Of a stretch of DNA of 64,000 nt, positions 46,675 to 55,535 are shown piece by piece. Under the pieces are notes generated by a model. The model ran no database searches and had not been told where the DNA came from. It worked only from the letters and a program-made list of their open reading frames with translations. The position numbers were made by a program, and so were the translations under genes. Source of the DNA: Planctomycetota bacterium (GTDB lineage Bacteria; Planctomycetota; UBA1135; GCA-002686595); NCBI GenBank assembly GCA_016714045.1, contig JADJNY010000015.1, positions 558,001 to 622,000 of the forward strand, written 5' to 3'. How positions within the stretch are numbered: the first letter of the stretch is position 1; each line of letters starts with the position of its first letter.

Positions 46675-47757
46675 TCAGAGCGGCTGCCCCTCGCGCGCCG
46701 TCGTCTCCGGAGCCGGCGCCTGCGGCAGCGAATCCTGCTGCGTCATCGGCTCGAGCAAGTTCTCGAGCGCCTTGCGGCACTCCGGGTCCTTCTCGAGCTT
46801 CAGCGCGCGCTGCACCATCTCCCGCGTGTTCTTCGGGTCCTTGCGCTCGAAGTAGAGCAACGCGAGGTTGCGCAGCGCGGGCAGGAACGTCGGGTCCTTC
46901 GAGATCGCCGTGCGGTAGTGCTCGACCGCCTCGTCCTTCTTGCCGAGCTCTTCCTTGAGCACCCCGAGCTCGAAGTACGCCTGCGTGAAGTCGGGGTGAC
47001 GCTCGATCGCGCGCTCGAGCCACGCCTGCGCGCAATCGGCCGCGTCCTTGTGCGCGCGACGCACGATCTCGTCGAGGTAGAGCGTCGACGCGTCGACGTA
47101 GAGCTCGGGATCGCCGTCGCCTCGCTGAAAGGCCTGCACGTAGGCTTGGAAGGCGCCGCACGGGTTCCCCGAGGCGACCTGCGCGCGGGCGAGCAAGATC
47201 CACGTCGCGAAGTCGTCCCGACCGAGGTCGATCGCCTTCTGCAGCGCGTTCACCGCGGCGCCTTCGTAGCCGAGCTCGACGCGCACACGGCCGAGCGCGC
47301 GCCACACCGACGCGCGCTTCGGGTCGAGCTCCGTCGCCTTCACGTAGCAGCGTTCCGCCGCGCGACGGAAGTTCTGCTGCACGAGCGCATCGCCCTGCAA
47401 CTCGTAGAGATCGCCGGCGTCCGGATTCGACTCGACGCCCTGCTGGAGCACGCGCAGCGCGCTCTCGGGGTCGTTCAAGTGCATCATCGCGCGCGCGGTC
47501 TCGGCGCAGGCCTCGCGGTCCTTGCCGCCGCTGTCGACGAAGATCGAGTACCAGCGCTGCGCGGCGACGTCCCACTTCGAGAGCTCGGTCGCCTGTTGGG
47601 CCTGGACGCGCATCTCCTTCGTCACCGGCATCGTGCGCGGCAGACGAGAGCGGCTCTTGCACGCGACGGGGAGCGCCGTCGCGAGGAGGGCCAACGCCAA
47701 GACGCCGCAGTGGAGCAGGCGTTCGGATCGGGACGGGTTGGGGTTCACGGAGCTCAT
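46675..47757 (-). CDS. TPR-repeat lipoprotein
   Basis: 360 residues from ATG 47757. The signal (HCGVLALALLATALPVACKS) ends in a lipobox (LPVAC). About seven TPR units follow, e.g. WDVAAQRWYSIFVDSGGKDR, AGDLYELQGDALVQQNFRRA and FTQAYFELGVLKEELGKKDE. Such proteins usually scaffold envelope complexes. It lies 125 bp downstream of the giant surface protein's start, on the same strand but before it in transcription order, so they may share regulation. No partner is identifiable. Confidence 0.85.
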   Translation of the reverse strand: MSSVNPNPSRSERLLHCGVLALALLATALPVACKSRSRLPRTMPVTKEMRVQAQQATELSKWDVAAQRWYSIFVDSGGKDREACAETARAMMHLNDPESALRVLQQGVESNPDAGDLYELQGDALVQQNFRRAAERCYVKATELDPKRASVWRALGRVRVELGYEGAAVNALQKAIDLGRDDFATWILLARAQVASGNPCGAFQAYVQAFQRGDGDPELYVDASTLYLDEIVRRAHKDAADCAQAWLERAIERHPDFTQAYFELGVLKEELGKKDEAVEHYRTAISKDPTFLPALRNLALLYFERKDPKNTREMVQRALKLEKDPECRKALENLLEPMTQQDSLPQAPAPETTAREGQPL

Positions 47758-48386
47758 CGAGCGTATGGAGGTGCCCGGCTGGCAGCCGCGCAGCGTTTCC
47801 AACGCGGATCCTGCGTCGCGCGCACGCGCGGGGCAAGCCTGGACGTGCCGCCCGATTTCGCACGCGCCCGTGCTCTTCACGGCGTGCGGCGGCCGGGCCC
47901 GCCTTGGGAGCGCACAGAACTGGAATCGAGCAGGTACCACCCGGCGCTGGAGCTTCGATCGGAATCCGGGCCGGTCACCCGCGCGCTCGCCGCGGGAAAG
48001 CGTTCGCCCGGCGCGGTTGGCTCCGCCGGCCTGCATCGGCCCGCGCCGCGGCGCCCCCCTCCGAACGCGGCGTGCATCCTCCGAACCCAGCGTGCCGTCG
48101 TCCGAGGGCTCGTGAGGACACTCGCACCCTGCACGCCGCCCTACCCGAGCCGGCGTGCTTACCCCCGGCTGGCGATGTGCCGTCCATGGTGCCGCCCTCT
48201 CGGTCATTCCGACTGTGTGTGGCCCCCGTAGCCGGGCCGTCGAGAAGCACGACGCAGTCCGCCACGAGTTCCGTCCACGATGTGGATCACCTGGCGCGTT
48301 CCCCGGCCGACCCCGTAGCGGGCGGTCAGCTCCATTCGAGCCGCATGGCCGCGGGCCCTCCGGGTCCCTAGGATCGCGCTTCCTCG
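47758..48386. other. 629-bp divergent spacer, no gene recognised
   Basis: It separates the leftward TPR gene and the rightward HAD gene. Translations in all frames are Arg/Pro-rich without motifs. Near 48054-48115 there are three loose copies of a ~21-bp CTCCGAACxCGGCGTGC unit. Promoters for both genes must lie here. Confidence 0.4.
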
Positions 48387-49094
48387 ATGGCCCTGCGCGC
48401 CCTGTTCCTCGACGTCGGCAACACGCTGCTCACGGAGCGTCCTTCGCGCTTCGAGCTCTACGCGCAGGCCGCCCGCGCGCGCGGCGTCGACATCGACGAG
48501 CCCGCGATGAACGCGCTCATGCGCCGCGCGCACCACGAGCTGCCGCACGAGGTCGGCGGCGCCTGGCGCTACACCGACCCCTGGTTCACGGTCTACATCG
48601 AGCGCATCTTCCACGATCGCCTCGGCGTGCCGCGCGCGGAGCTGCCGGCGCTCTCCGAGGAGCTCTTCGGGCAGTTCTCGCGCCCCGAGACCTTCGTGCT
48701 CTTCCCCGGCGTCGACGCGCTGCTCGAGCGCGCACGCGCGCTGCGCCTCGGCATCGGCATCGTCTCGAATTGGTCGCCACGGCTGCCGCCCTTGCTCGAG
48801 AGCCTCGGCCTCGCAGCACGCGTCGACTTCATCGTCTGCTCCGCGATCGAGCGCCTCGAGAAGCCCGACCGCGCGATCTTCCAGCGGGCGCTCGAGCACG
48901 CCGGCATCGCGCCATCCGAGGCGCTCCACGCGGGCGACGACGTCGAGCGCGACCTCCTCGGCGCCCAACGCGCGGGCCTGCGCGCCGTGCTCGTCGACCA
49001 CGCTCGAACCCACGCCGGTTGGGACCCCGCGCGCGGCACCCGCGTGACGAGCCTCGCGGAGCTCGGCGACGTCCTCCAACGACTCGCGCACTGA
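48387..49094 (+). CDS. HAD-superfamily hydrolase
   Basis: 235 residues. Motif I is LFLDVGNTLL (Asp nucleophile at residue 9; the second Asp of DxD is replaced by Gly-Asn, as in some HDHD3/REG-2-like members). Motif II is GIVSNWS, motif III is KPDRAIF and motif IV is HAGDDVERDLLGAQRAG. The helical cap lies between. It would hydrolyse a small phosphate ester or act as a dehalogenase-like enzyme; the substrate is not predictable. The dispersed repeat element begins right after the stop. Confidence 0.87.
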   Translation: MALRALFLDVGNTLLTERPSRFELYAQAARARGVDIDEPAMNALMRRAHHELPHEVGGAWRYTDPWFTVYIERIFHDRLGVPRAELPALSEELFGQFSRPETFVLFPGVDALLERARALRLGIGIVSNWSPRLPPLLESLGLAARVDFIVCSAIERLEKPDRAIFQRALEHAGIAPSEALHAGDDVERDLLGAQRAGLRAVLVDHARTHAGWDPARGTRVTSLAELGDVLQRLAH

Positions 49095-49165
49095 GCGACG
49101 ACTCTCGAAAGTGCTCGCGCGGCGCGCGCACTCCAGCCGTGCCGAGCGCTCGTTGCTGAGAGCCC
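49095..49165 (+). repeat. Single copy of the ~60-bp dispersed intergenic unit
   Basis: It matches the units at 770-965, including TGAGCGACG at the stop codon, GTGCTCGCGCGGCGCGCGCA and GCTGAGAGCCC. It lies directly before hairpin copy 2. Confidence 0.7.
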
Positions 49166-49170
49166 GTTGA

Positions 49171-49218
49171 GCCCCGTGCAAGCCCGGGACGGTCCTCCGG
49201 CCCGGGCTCGTGCGGGGC
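49171..49218 (+). terminator. 18-bp hairpin, copy 2 of the dispersed structured element
   Basis: Arms 49171-49188 and 49201-49218 enclose ACGGTCCTCCGG, 11 of 12 loop bases identical to copy 1. One mismatch and two G-U pairs remain, and two stem positions have changed on both sides compared with copy 1 (A-U to C-G, A-U to G-C). Shared sequence continues to about 49315, shortly before the moxR start. Confidence 0.75.
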
Positions 49219-49363
49219 CCGGAATGCGATGCAGCCGCTGTGTTCCGTTGCGCTTCTTTCCCCTACAGCGTCTCACCTGGCCATTGCGTCCCGACCGACC
49301 CCGACTCCCGACCACCACCCCCGCCCGCTTGCCTTCCCCCCACCCATCGAACACAGTTTCCCC

Positions 49364-50359
49364 ATGCCCGGCCCCGATCCGCTCGCGCGCGACGCCGCGC
49401 GCTTCCCGAGCACGTTCACCACCCTGCGCGACGAAATCGCGCGAACGTTCCTCGGCTCGAACGAGACGATCGAAGGCCTCCTCGTCGCGCTCCTCGCCGG
49501 CGGCCACGTCCTGCTCGAAGGCGCGCCAGGCCTGGGAAAGACCACCCTCGTTCAAAGCACGGCCGACGCGCTCGCGCTCGCGTTCCGGCGCATCCAATTC
49601 ACGCCCGACCTGATGCCCGCGGACATCACGGGCACGCGCGTGCTCGACGAGGACGAGCGCGGCGCGCGGCGCTTCGTCTTCCACCGCGGCCCCGTCTTCA
49701 CGAACGTCCTGCTCGCCGACGAGATCAACCGCGCGACGCCGCGCACGCAGTCGGCGCTGCTCGAAGCGATGCAAGAGGGCCAGGTGACGGTCTTCGGCGA
49801 GCGGCTCGAGCTCGAGCGCCCCTTCTTCGTCGCCGCGACACAGAACCCGATCGAGATGGAGGGCACGTACCCGCTGCCCGAGGCACAGCTCGATCGCTTC
49901 TTGTTCAAGCTCGAACTCGGCGCACCGGACCTGGGCGCGCTCACGTCGATCCTCTCCGCGACCACGGGCACGAGCCACGCGCGTCCGGCGGAGCGGATGG
50001 ACCGGGCGGAGCTCTTGAAGCTCCAAGCCCTCGTGCGCGAGGTGCCCGCGAGCTCCGACTGCATCGCGCTCGTCGCGCGCACGCTGCTCGCGACCGACCC
50101 CGCGCATCCGAGCGCGCCCGACGCCGTGCGGCGCTTCGTGCGCTACGGCGCGTCGCCGCGTGGCGGCCAGGCGCTGTTGCTCGGGGCGAAGGTGCGCGCG
50201 CTCGCCAAGGGCGAAGTGCACGTGCGCGACGAGGACGTCGCGACGTGGATCGCGCCGGCGCTGCGGCATCGACTCGTGCTCAATTACGAGGGAGAAGCGG
50301 CTCGGGTGCGGGTGGATGAGCTCGCTCGTGCGGCGTTCGATGCGGCTCGCGGCGGCTGA
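49364..50359 (+). CDS. MoxR-family AAA+ ATPase
   Basis: 331 residues from ATG 49364. Walker A is LLEGAPGLGKTTLVQS, the pore region GDITG-type motif reads MPADITGTRVLDE, Walker B is VLLADEINRATPRTQSALLE, sensor 1 is FVAATQNPIEMEGTYPLPEA, and the arginine-finger region is QLDRF. MoxR ATPases act as chaperones that activate VWA-domain partners or metal enzymes. The usual DUF58 and VWA genes do not follow here, so this is an orphan copy. The dispersed structured element sits in its leader. Confidence 0.92.
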   Translation: MPGPDPLARDAARFPSTFTTLRDEIARTFLGSNETIEGLLVALLAGGHVLLEGAPGLGKTTLVQSTADALALAFRRIQFTPDLMPADITGTRVLDEDERGARRFVFHRGPVFTNVLLADEINRATPRTQSALLEAMQEGQVTVFGERLELERPFFVAATQNPIEMEGTYPLPEAQLDRFLFKLELGAPDLGALTSILSATTGTSHARPAERMDRAELLKLQALVREVPASSDCIALVARTLLATDPAHPSAPDAVRRFVRYGASPRGGQALLLGAKVRALAKGEVHVRDEDVATWIAPALRHRLVLNYEGEAARVRVDELARAAFDAARGG

Positions 50360-50581
50360 CCTCGCGGGAACGCGACGACGCGAGCGCGGAGACCGCTCGC
50401 CCCCACGTCGTCCCGACCGAGACCGTATGGTCGACCGAATCGGATCGCTTCCCCGGACACGCCCCGCGCGGACGGGGACCTTCCGACCGTAGGCCGAGGT
50501 GGCTCAGGAAGACGATTCACAGCGTCACTCGGGCCGCGTGACGCGCCGGCGGCGTGCGCTCCCCGTCGACGACCGCATCGG

Positions 50582-52204
50582 TCACCTCCAGAAGACACAA
50601 CCGTCGAGGCATAACCGCCCGCTCGCTTCGACCGAGTCGACGTCGTCCGAAGACGCATACCCGTTCGCTGCCAGGATCGCGCGCAGACGACGGTTCCCTT
50701 CGGGCAAGGCGCGGCTGCGATCCGGCTGGCGCTCACGCAGCGAGCGAAAGCTGCGCGCGATCGATTCGAACTGGGGCTCAATGTCCGCCCAATCGAGGAG
50801 GCGCACCGCGCCAAGCTCGCGCGGGTCTTCGGCTAGATCCCACGACTCGATGCGGGGAGCTTGGTCCTGGCACCACGACACAAGGACCTGCTCGTCGCCA
50901 CGAATGAGGCTCTCGATCCGCTTGTGGGCTTGGTCCTGCCCTGCGCCACGCGCCTCGAAGAGGTTCAAGAGGCTCACGTACATGCGCCCACCGTTCGCTT
51001 GCTCCCCACGCGCGAACGGTGCGAGATCCGCTCCAGACAGAGGATTCGGCGCACGCACCCCTGCCGCGGCGAGCACGGTAGGCACGATGTCGATCAGCCC
51101 GACCGTGCCCTCGACCCGACGATCGGCTGGAAAGCGCGCTGGCCAACGCATCAAGAGCGGTACGTGTAGGCTCTCCATGTACAGCTGGCGGTGGTGACCC
51201 TGGCGCCCATGCTCGAAGAACTCCTCGCCGTGATCCGACGTCACGATCACGAGCGTGTTCTCGTCAACACCGAGCGCTCCCAAGCGATCGAAGAGCCGTC
51301 CTAGCTGGTGGTCGACGAACGCGATCCCGCCGTCGTAAAGCGAGATGCGCCGCGCGATGTCCGCGCGCGACAAGCCCGTGTAGAGCACTTCGTTCTTCGA
51401 CGTGTCGATCCGTCCGTCGATCGAACCGGAGTACGCGGGATCCCCGAAGCGGTCGTACTCGGGCGGGGGCTTGTAGGGGTCGTGGACGTCGAACAAGTGG
51501 ACGAACAGGAAGAACGGATCCTTGGGCTCGTCGCGTTCGTGTTGATCGAGCCAAGCGATCGCTCGGTCGAGCGTCTCCGGCGTCGTGCGCCGACCGCGCT
51601 CCATGCGCGCGGCGTTGCGCTCGAGGAACCCCTCGATAGCGGCGAACTCGCCCGCGGCACGGAGCGCGAGGAACTCGTCGCGCAACTCGGGGTCCGAGAA
51701 GACGTCCGCGCCGCAGCGTTCCCACGCATCGAAACCCAGGCCGAAGCCGTAGATCGAGTCGAGGAAGTCGAAGGAGAAGAACCCCGCGGTCGCATAGCCG
51801 GCGGCTTGCAACGTCTCGGAGACGAACGTCCCGCGCAGCGGCGGTGGGATGCGACGCCCGATCGCGTCCGTTCGCGACCAGAGCCGATCGTCGCAAATGC
51901 CGTGCACGGAGATCGGGAGGCCCGTGAGCATGCTCACGTGAGCCGGCAGCGTCCACGAGGTCGTCGAGACCGCTCGTTCGAAGCAGACTCCATCGCGTGC
52001 GATCCGGTCCAGGTTCGGGGACGTGTCCCGAGGATAGCCGTAGCAGCCGAGGTGGTCCGCTCGGAGCGTGTCGATGCTCACCAGCAGGACGTTGGGTCGG
52101 CGCTGCGACGCGGGCGAGCCGCCACGATTCCATGTCCACACGAGGAGTCCCGCGAGGACCAAGACGACGACGGCGGAGCTGCGCGTACGCGTCGAAGTTC
52201 GCAT
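50582..52204 (-). CDS. Membrane-anchored sulfatase-fold protein with altered nucleophile
   Basis: 540 residues from ATG 52204. An N-terminal anchor (SSAVVVLVLAGLLVWTW) is followed by the alkaline-phosphatase/sulfatase fold: NVLLVSIDTLRADHLGCYGY (metal ligand Asp), VHLFDVHDPYKPP, and VTSDHGEEFFEHG (metal ligands Asp-His). The nucleophile region reads TSWTLPAHVSMLTGL, where sulfatases have C/S-x-P-x-R. The position aligned with the formylglycine Cys/Ser is Thr, and Arg is His. It may therefore be a phospho-transferase/esterase rather than a sulfatase. Facing outward, it could modify surface glycans or lipids. No maturase gene is nearby. Confidence 0.85.
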   Translation of the reverse strand: MRTSTRTRSSAVVVLVLAGLLVWTWNRGGSPASQRRPNVLLVSIDTLRADHLGCYGYPRDTSPNLDRIARDGVCFERAVSTTSWTLPAHVSMLTGLPISVHGICDDRLWSRTDAIGRRIPPPLRGTFVSETLQAAGYATAGFFSFDFLDSIYGFGLGFDAWERCGADVFSDPELRDEFLALRAAGEFAAIEGFLERNAARMERGRRTTPETLDRAIAWLDQHERDEPKDPFFLFVHLFDVHDPYKPPPEYDRFGDPAYSGSIDGRIDTSKNEVLYTGLSRADIARRISLYDGGIAFVDHQLGRLFDRLGALGVDENTLVIVTSDHGEEFFEHGRQGHHRQLYMESLHVPLLMRWPARFPADRRVEGTVGLIDIVPTVLAAAGVRAPNPLSGADLAPFARGEQANGGRMYVSLLNLFEARGAGQDQAHKRIESLIRGDEQVLVSWCQDQAPRIESWDLAEDPRELGAVRLLDWADIEPQFESIARSFRSLRERQPDRSRALPEGNRRLRAILAANGYASSDDVDSVEASGRLCLDGCVFWR

Positions 52205-52275
52205 GGGAGGAACATACCCCTTCGTCCCGAAGGACGTCTGTACGAAGAGCCGCGCGCTGCGGTGTGGTGGATTGT

Positions 52276-52899
52276 TCACCTTCGTTCGGTCGCGCGCCAC
52301 GCGCGGATGCGCCAGAGCTCGAGGTGAAAGGGGCCGCCTTGGCGGTCGCCGATCACGAGGCCGAGCGAGGTGATGTGAGTCGGGTCGAAGCGCTCCGGCG
52401 TCGGCACGCGTCGGCCGCGGAACGTCGGTGCGAGCTCGTCGAAGCGCACACGCACGAGCCGGCGCTCCCCTGCCGGCGGCGTGAACGCGTGCTGCCAGAC
52501 GAGACCGTCGAACTCTCGGCCGAGGCGCACGTTCAGCTTGTACGTCCGACCGTCGCCGCGCAGATCGAGCGCGAGCCCTCCGTAGCCCGCGAGCCCGCTC
52601 TGTTCCGCGATCGAGTCGGGCGAGCGCACGGACGCAAAACCGCCGCCGTGCTCGAGCGACACCTCTCCCTCGAACACGGCGGAGCCCGCGCCCGTGCTCG
52701 CGAACCGGCTCGCGCTCACGCCCCCCATCACGACGTCGTCGATGGAGCGCCAGCCGCGCGCGGCCTCTTCCTGGGTGAAGTCGAAGAGGGCGGGCTCGCC
52801 ACGGTCGGGGTCGCTCTCGTGCGCGCTCAAGCAGTGCGAGCGTCGCGCCCGCACGAGCGCGTGTCCATACGGCTCGGTCGCGGGGACGATGCGCCGCAC
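52276..52899 (-). CDS. CIA30-family (NADH:ubiquinone oxidoreductase intermediate-associated protein 30) domain protein
   Basis: 207 residues if it starts at 52899; the conserved part begins near residue 37 (PALFDFTQEEAARGWRSIDD). The core has VVMGGVSASRF, GGGFASVRSPDS, YKLNVRLGREFDGLVWQHAF and SLGLVIGDRQGGPFHLELW, a beta-sandwich typical of CIA30 proteins in bacteria. Such stand-alone proteins resemble carbohydrate-binding modules; a complex I assembly role is known only for the mitochondrial member. The first 35 residues look non-coding, so the true start may be later. Confidence 0.8.
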   Translation of the reverse strand: MRRIVPATEPYGHALVRARRSHCLSAHESDPDRGEPALFDFTQEEAARGWRSIDDVVMGGVSASRFASTGAGSAVFEGEVSLEHGGGFASVRSPDSIAEQSGLAGYGGLALDLRGDGRTYKLNVRLGREFDGLVWQHAFTPPAGERRLVRVRFDELAPTFRGRRVPTPERFDPTHITSLGLVIGDRQGGPFHLELWRIRAWRATERR

Positions 52900-53260
52900 G
52901 CTCCTCCGCTCGGTCGAGGCCCGAGCGCCGCGCGCGCACGCCTCGACACCTCACAAGGAGCGCGTGCGAGGTCCGTGGCGTGGGGAACACCGCGATGCGG
53001 TTCCGACGCGTCGGCAGCGCGCGCGGGGCTCGACGTGTGGGCGGCTGGCGCGCGCGCTCGGCGCCCGAGACCGCGCGGCAGGCCGCCATGCAAGCGACCA
53101 ATCCGGTCCGCGCTTGCGGACCGCTCGCGCTCGGCACCACCCGCGTCCCGGTGTGCGCGCGCCTCGCGACGTCGAAGCGCGACGGCTCGAGGGTGGACTC
53201 CGGATTGGACGACGTGCTTCCATCCGCGGGGCGCTCCACGACGTAGCGCGTCCACGACGC
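52900..53260. promoter_or_regulatory. 361-bp divergent spacer
   Basis: It lies between the leftward CIA30 gene and the rightward hydrolase gene. No gene, repeat or clear promoter motif was recognised. Confidence 0.35.
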
Positions 53261-54259
53261 ATGCGCTCGAAACTCCTCCTCCTCGGTCTCGTCCTCGTCG
53301 GCGCGTTCGCGCTCGGCGTGGGTTGCTCCTCGATGAACAAGCCGACGCTCGAAACTCGCCTGCTCGCCCTGGAGAAGAACGCGCTGCTCCGCGGTCCGGG
53401 CCTCGCGACGCTCGAGGCGGACGTCGTGCTCGCGGGCGAGCGACGCCGTGTCGAGTACCGCTTCCATCACGCCGGCGTGAAGGAGAAGCCCGTCCTCGTG
53501 CTCGTGCACGGGACGCCGAGCTCGCTCTGCACGTGGACGGAGCTCATCCACGGCGCTCCCGGCGTCGACGGTCTCGCGCGCGACTTCGACGTCTACGCGC
53601 TCGACAACTTGGGCCACGCGACGACGCGCACGGAGCTCGACGCCTACTCGTTCCAGGCATGCGCGGATTGGGTGAGCGGTTTCCTCGACGCGCTCGACCT
53701 GCGCGACGTCACGCTCGTCGGGCAGAGCTACGGCGGCGAGTTCGCGTGGCGTGCCGCGCTCGATCGGCCGGACCGCGTGGCGCGGGTCGTGCTCATGAAC
53801 TCGTCCGGGATCGCGCGCCGCGACGGCGAGTGGCTGCCCGAAGAGGTGAAAATGCGCGAGTGGAGCATCGCGCGCTACGGCTGGCTCCTGAACTCGCGCT
53901 CGCGCATCGCCGAGGCGGTGCAGCCGCACTTCGCGGAGCCCGTGCCCGCGGAACGACTCGAGGAGTACTACCTCGTCTGCTGCAACGCGGACAACTGGAG
54001 CGCGATGATCGATCTCGCCCGCGACGAGAACGGCACGCGCAGCGCCGACCTCGCGCGCCTCGATCGTCCCGTGCTGCTCTTGTGGGGCGCGCGCGACATC
54101 GCGTACCGGCCGGAGCGGTTCGCGGCCGAGTTCGCGCGGCTCCTTCCGCGCGCGGAGCTCGTCTTGGTGCCGGATGCGGGGCATTACCCGCACGAGGAAC
54201 GCCCCGCGGACGTCGTGCGCGAGCTGCGTGCGTTCGTCGCGCGCACGGGCACGAGGTGA
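53261..54259 (+). CDS. Alpha/beta-hydrolase lipoprotein
   Basis: 332 residues from ATG 53261. The signal (LLLLGLVLVGAFALGVGCSS) ends in a lipobox (GVGC). The hydrolase core has the oxyanion region VLVHGTPSSLCTW, nucleophile elbow VTLVGQSYGGEF (Ser near residue 153), acid in LLLWGARDIAYRPE, and His in VPDAGHYPHEERP. It would hydrolyse an ester, amide or similar substrate outside the cytoplasm. The gene at 54371 follows on the same strand and is probably co-transcribed. Confidence 0.9.
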   Translation: MRSKLLLLGLVLVGAFALGVGCSSMNKPTLETRLLALEKNALLRGPGLATLEADVVLAGERRRVEYRFHHAGVKEKPVLVLVHGTPSSLCTWTELIHGAPGVDGLARDFDVYALDNLGHATTRTELDAYSFQACADWVSGFLDALDLRDVTLVGQSYGGEFAWRAALDRPDRVARVVLMNSSGIARRDGEWLPEEVKMREWSIARYGWLLNSRSRIAEAVQPHFAEPVPAERLEEYYLVCCNADNWSAMIDLARDENGTRSADLARLDRPVLLLWGARDIAYRPERFAAEFARLLPRAELVLVPDAGHYPHEERPADVVRELRAFVARTGTR

Positions 54260-54370
54260 ACCGTGAACGACGCGCGAACTCGACACGACGGGATGGAGCT
54301 GCGCACGCGCCAGTTTTCACGTGCAAGCGTCGCTAAGGACGCGCTGCGACCGTCGCGCGTGCTCCGCGGG

Positions 54371-55492
54371 ATGGAAGGTTGGCGCGTCGCCGGACCTTGG
54401 GCGCTCGCGAGCGTGCTCGTCGCCGCGATGGCGCGCGCAACGCCCGTCGCGGACGAACGCGCGACGACGCCCGCCGCCCCACTCGACCTCGTGCGACCGA
54501 CGTCGTCGACGTGGGCCGAGCTCGTCCGTGACGGCTTCGACGTCGCGTGGATCCTGCCGGAAGACCTGCCGGTCGCGCGCGACGAGGGCGCGGGGCCCGC
54601 GGTGAACCTGGTCGAGGACGCGCGCCGCCTCCTCGCGCTGAAGGACGAGGCCCCGGGCCTCGCGCCCGCGACGTTCGGCGATGCGGTGCTCGCGATCCGG
54701 CGCGCGGGCGGCGGGGCCGAGGCGCGCGAGCGTGTGTTCGCCGAGCTGCGTGCGACGCGACCGGCGCTCGCGCGCGAGCTCGAGCCCGCGCTGCGCGAGC
54801 TCCTCGCGGACGAGACACTGCGCGGCACGGCGTGGGACCCCGAGCGCGACGACGCGCGCGATGGGCTGTGGTTCGCGCGCCCGCTCACGCTCGAACGGTT
54901 GCAGACCGCGCCGTGGAGCCGCCTCGAAGGCTCGAAGCTCGTGCAGCAGGCCGCGGCGCTCGTCTTCGCGGACCTCGACGCGATCAAGGCGGCGGAAAAC
55001 GACTACCGCGCGTATCCCGCGCGCCCCGCTGCCGCGTACGAGGCGATCTACCCGATCGTGGGGAGCCACCGTCGCGGCCTCGATCCGCGCGGCGCGCCGT
55101 TCGCGTCGCTGCGGATCCACTTCCGCTGCGACCTGCCCTTTCCGTTCTCCGAGTACCGCTGCGATCTGTCGATCCTGAACCGCACGGGCCGCGACGGCAC
55201 GTTGCGCTGCGACATCGTGTCGACGTCGCGCGACTTCTTGTGGCTCGCGGGCCGCGACACGTTCCTCTCCGTGCGCGCGAGCGACGGGACGTGGGTCGGA
55301 ACGCTCGTCGTGCGCTGGTTCGGCTTCGACCTGCGCGGCGTGCCCGACGGCGACGACGCGCGGCGCGCGGGGCTACGCTCGAGCCTCGGGAGCCTGAAAC
55401 GCGAGGCTGAAGCGCTCTTCACGGCGAGCGGAGCCCGTCCGCGGACGACGGACGGGCGCGTGCCGAACTTCGACGTGCGCGGCGGACGGTGA
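54371..55492 (+). CDS. Putative secreted protein of unknown function
   Basis: 373 residues from ATG 54371, chosen because it begins a signal peptide (WRVAGPWALASVLVAAMARA). The frame is open back to a GTG at 54263, 4 bp after the preceding stop, which would indicate coupling but spoil the signal. The first part is helical (LVEDARRLLALKDEAPGLAP; FAELRATRPALARELEPALR). The last 150 residues are beta-rich (FASLRIHFRCDLPFPFSEYR; LRCDIVSTSRDFLWLAGRDT). No family recognised. It probably shares an operon with the lipoprotein hydrolase. Confidence 0.6.
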   Translation: MEGWRVAGPWALASVLVAAMARATPVADERATTPAAPLDLVRPTSSTWAELVRDGFDVAWILPEDLPVARDEGAGPAVNLVEDARRLLALKDEAPGLAPATFGDAVLAIRRAGGGAEARERVFAELRATRPALARELEPALRELLADETLRGTAWDPERDDARDGLWFARPLTLERLQTAPWSRLEGSKLVQQAAALVFADLDAIKAAENDYRAYPARPAAAYEAIYPIVGSHRRGLDPRGAPFASLRIHFRCDLPFPFSEYRCDLSILNRTGRDGTLRCDIVSTSRDFLWLAGRDTFLSVRASDGTWVGTLVVRWFGFDLRGVPDGDDARRAGLRSSLGSLKREAEALFTASGARPRTTDGRVPNFDVRGGR

Positions 55493-55535
55493 CCACGAGG
55501 CACGAACGCAGCGCGGTCCCGGAATGGAGCGCGCG

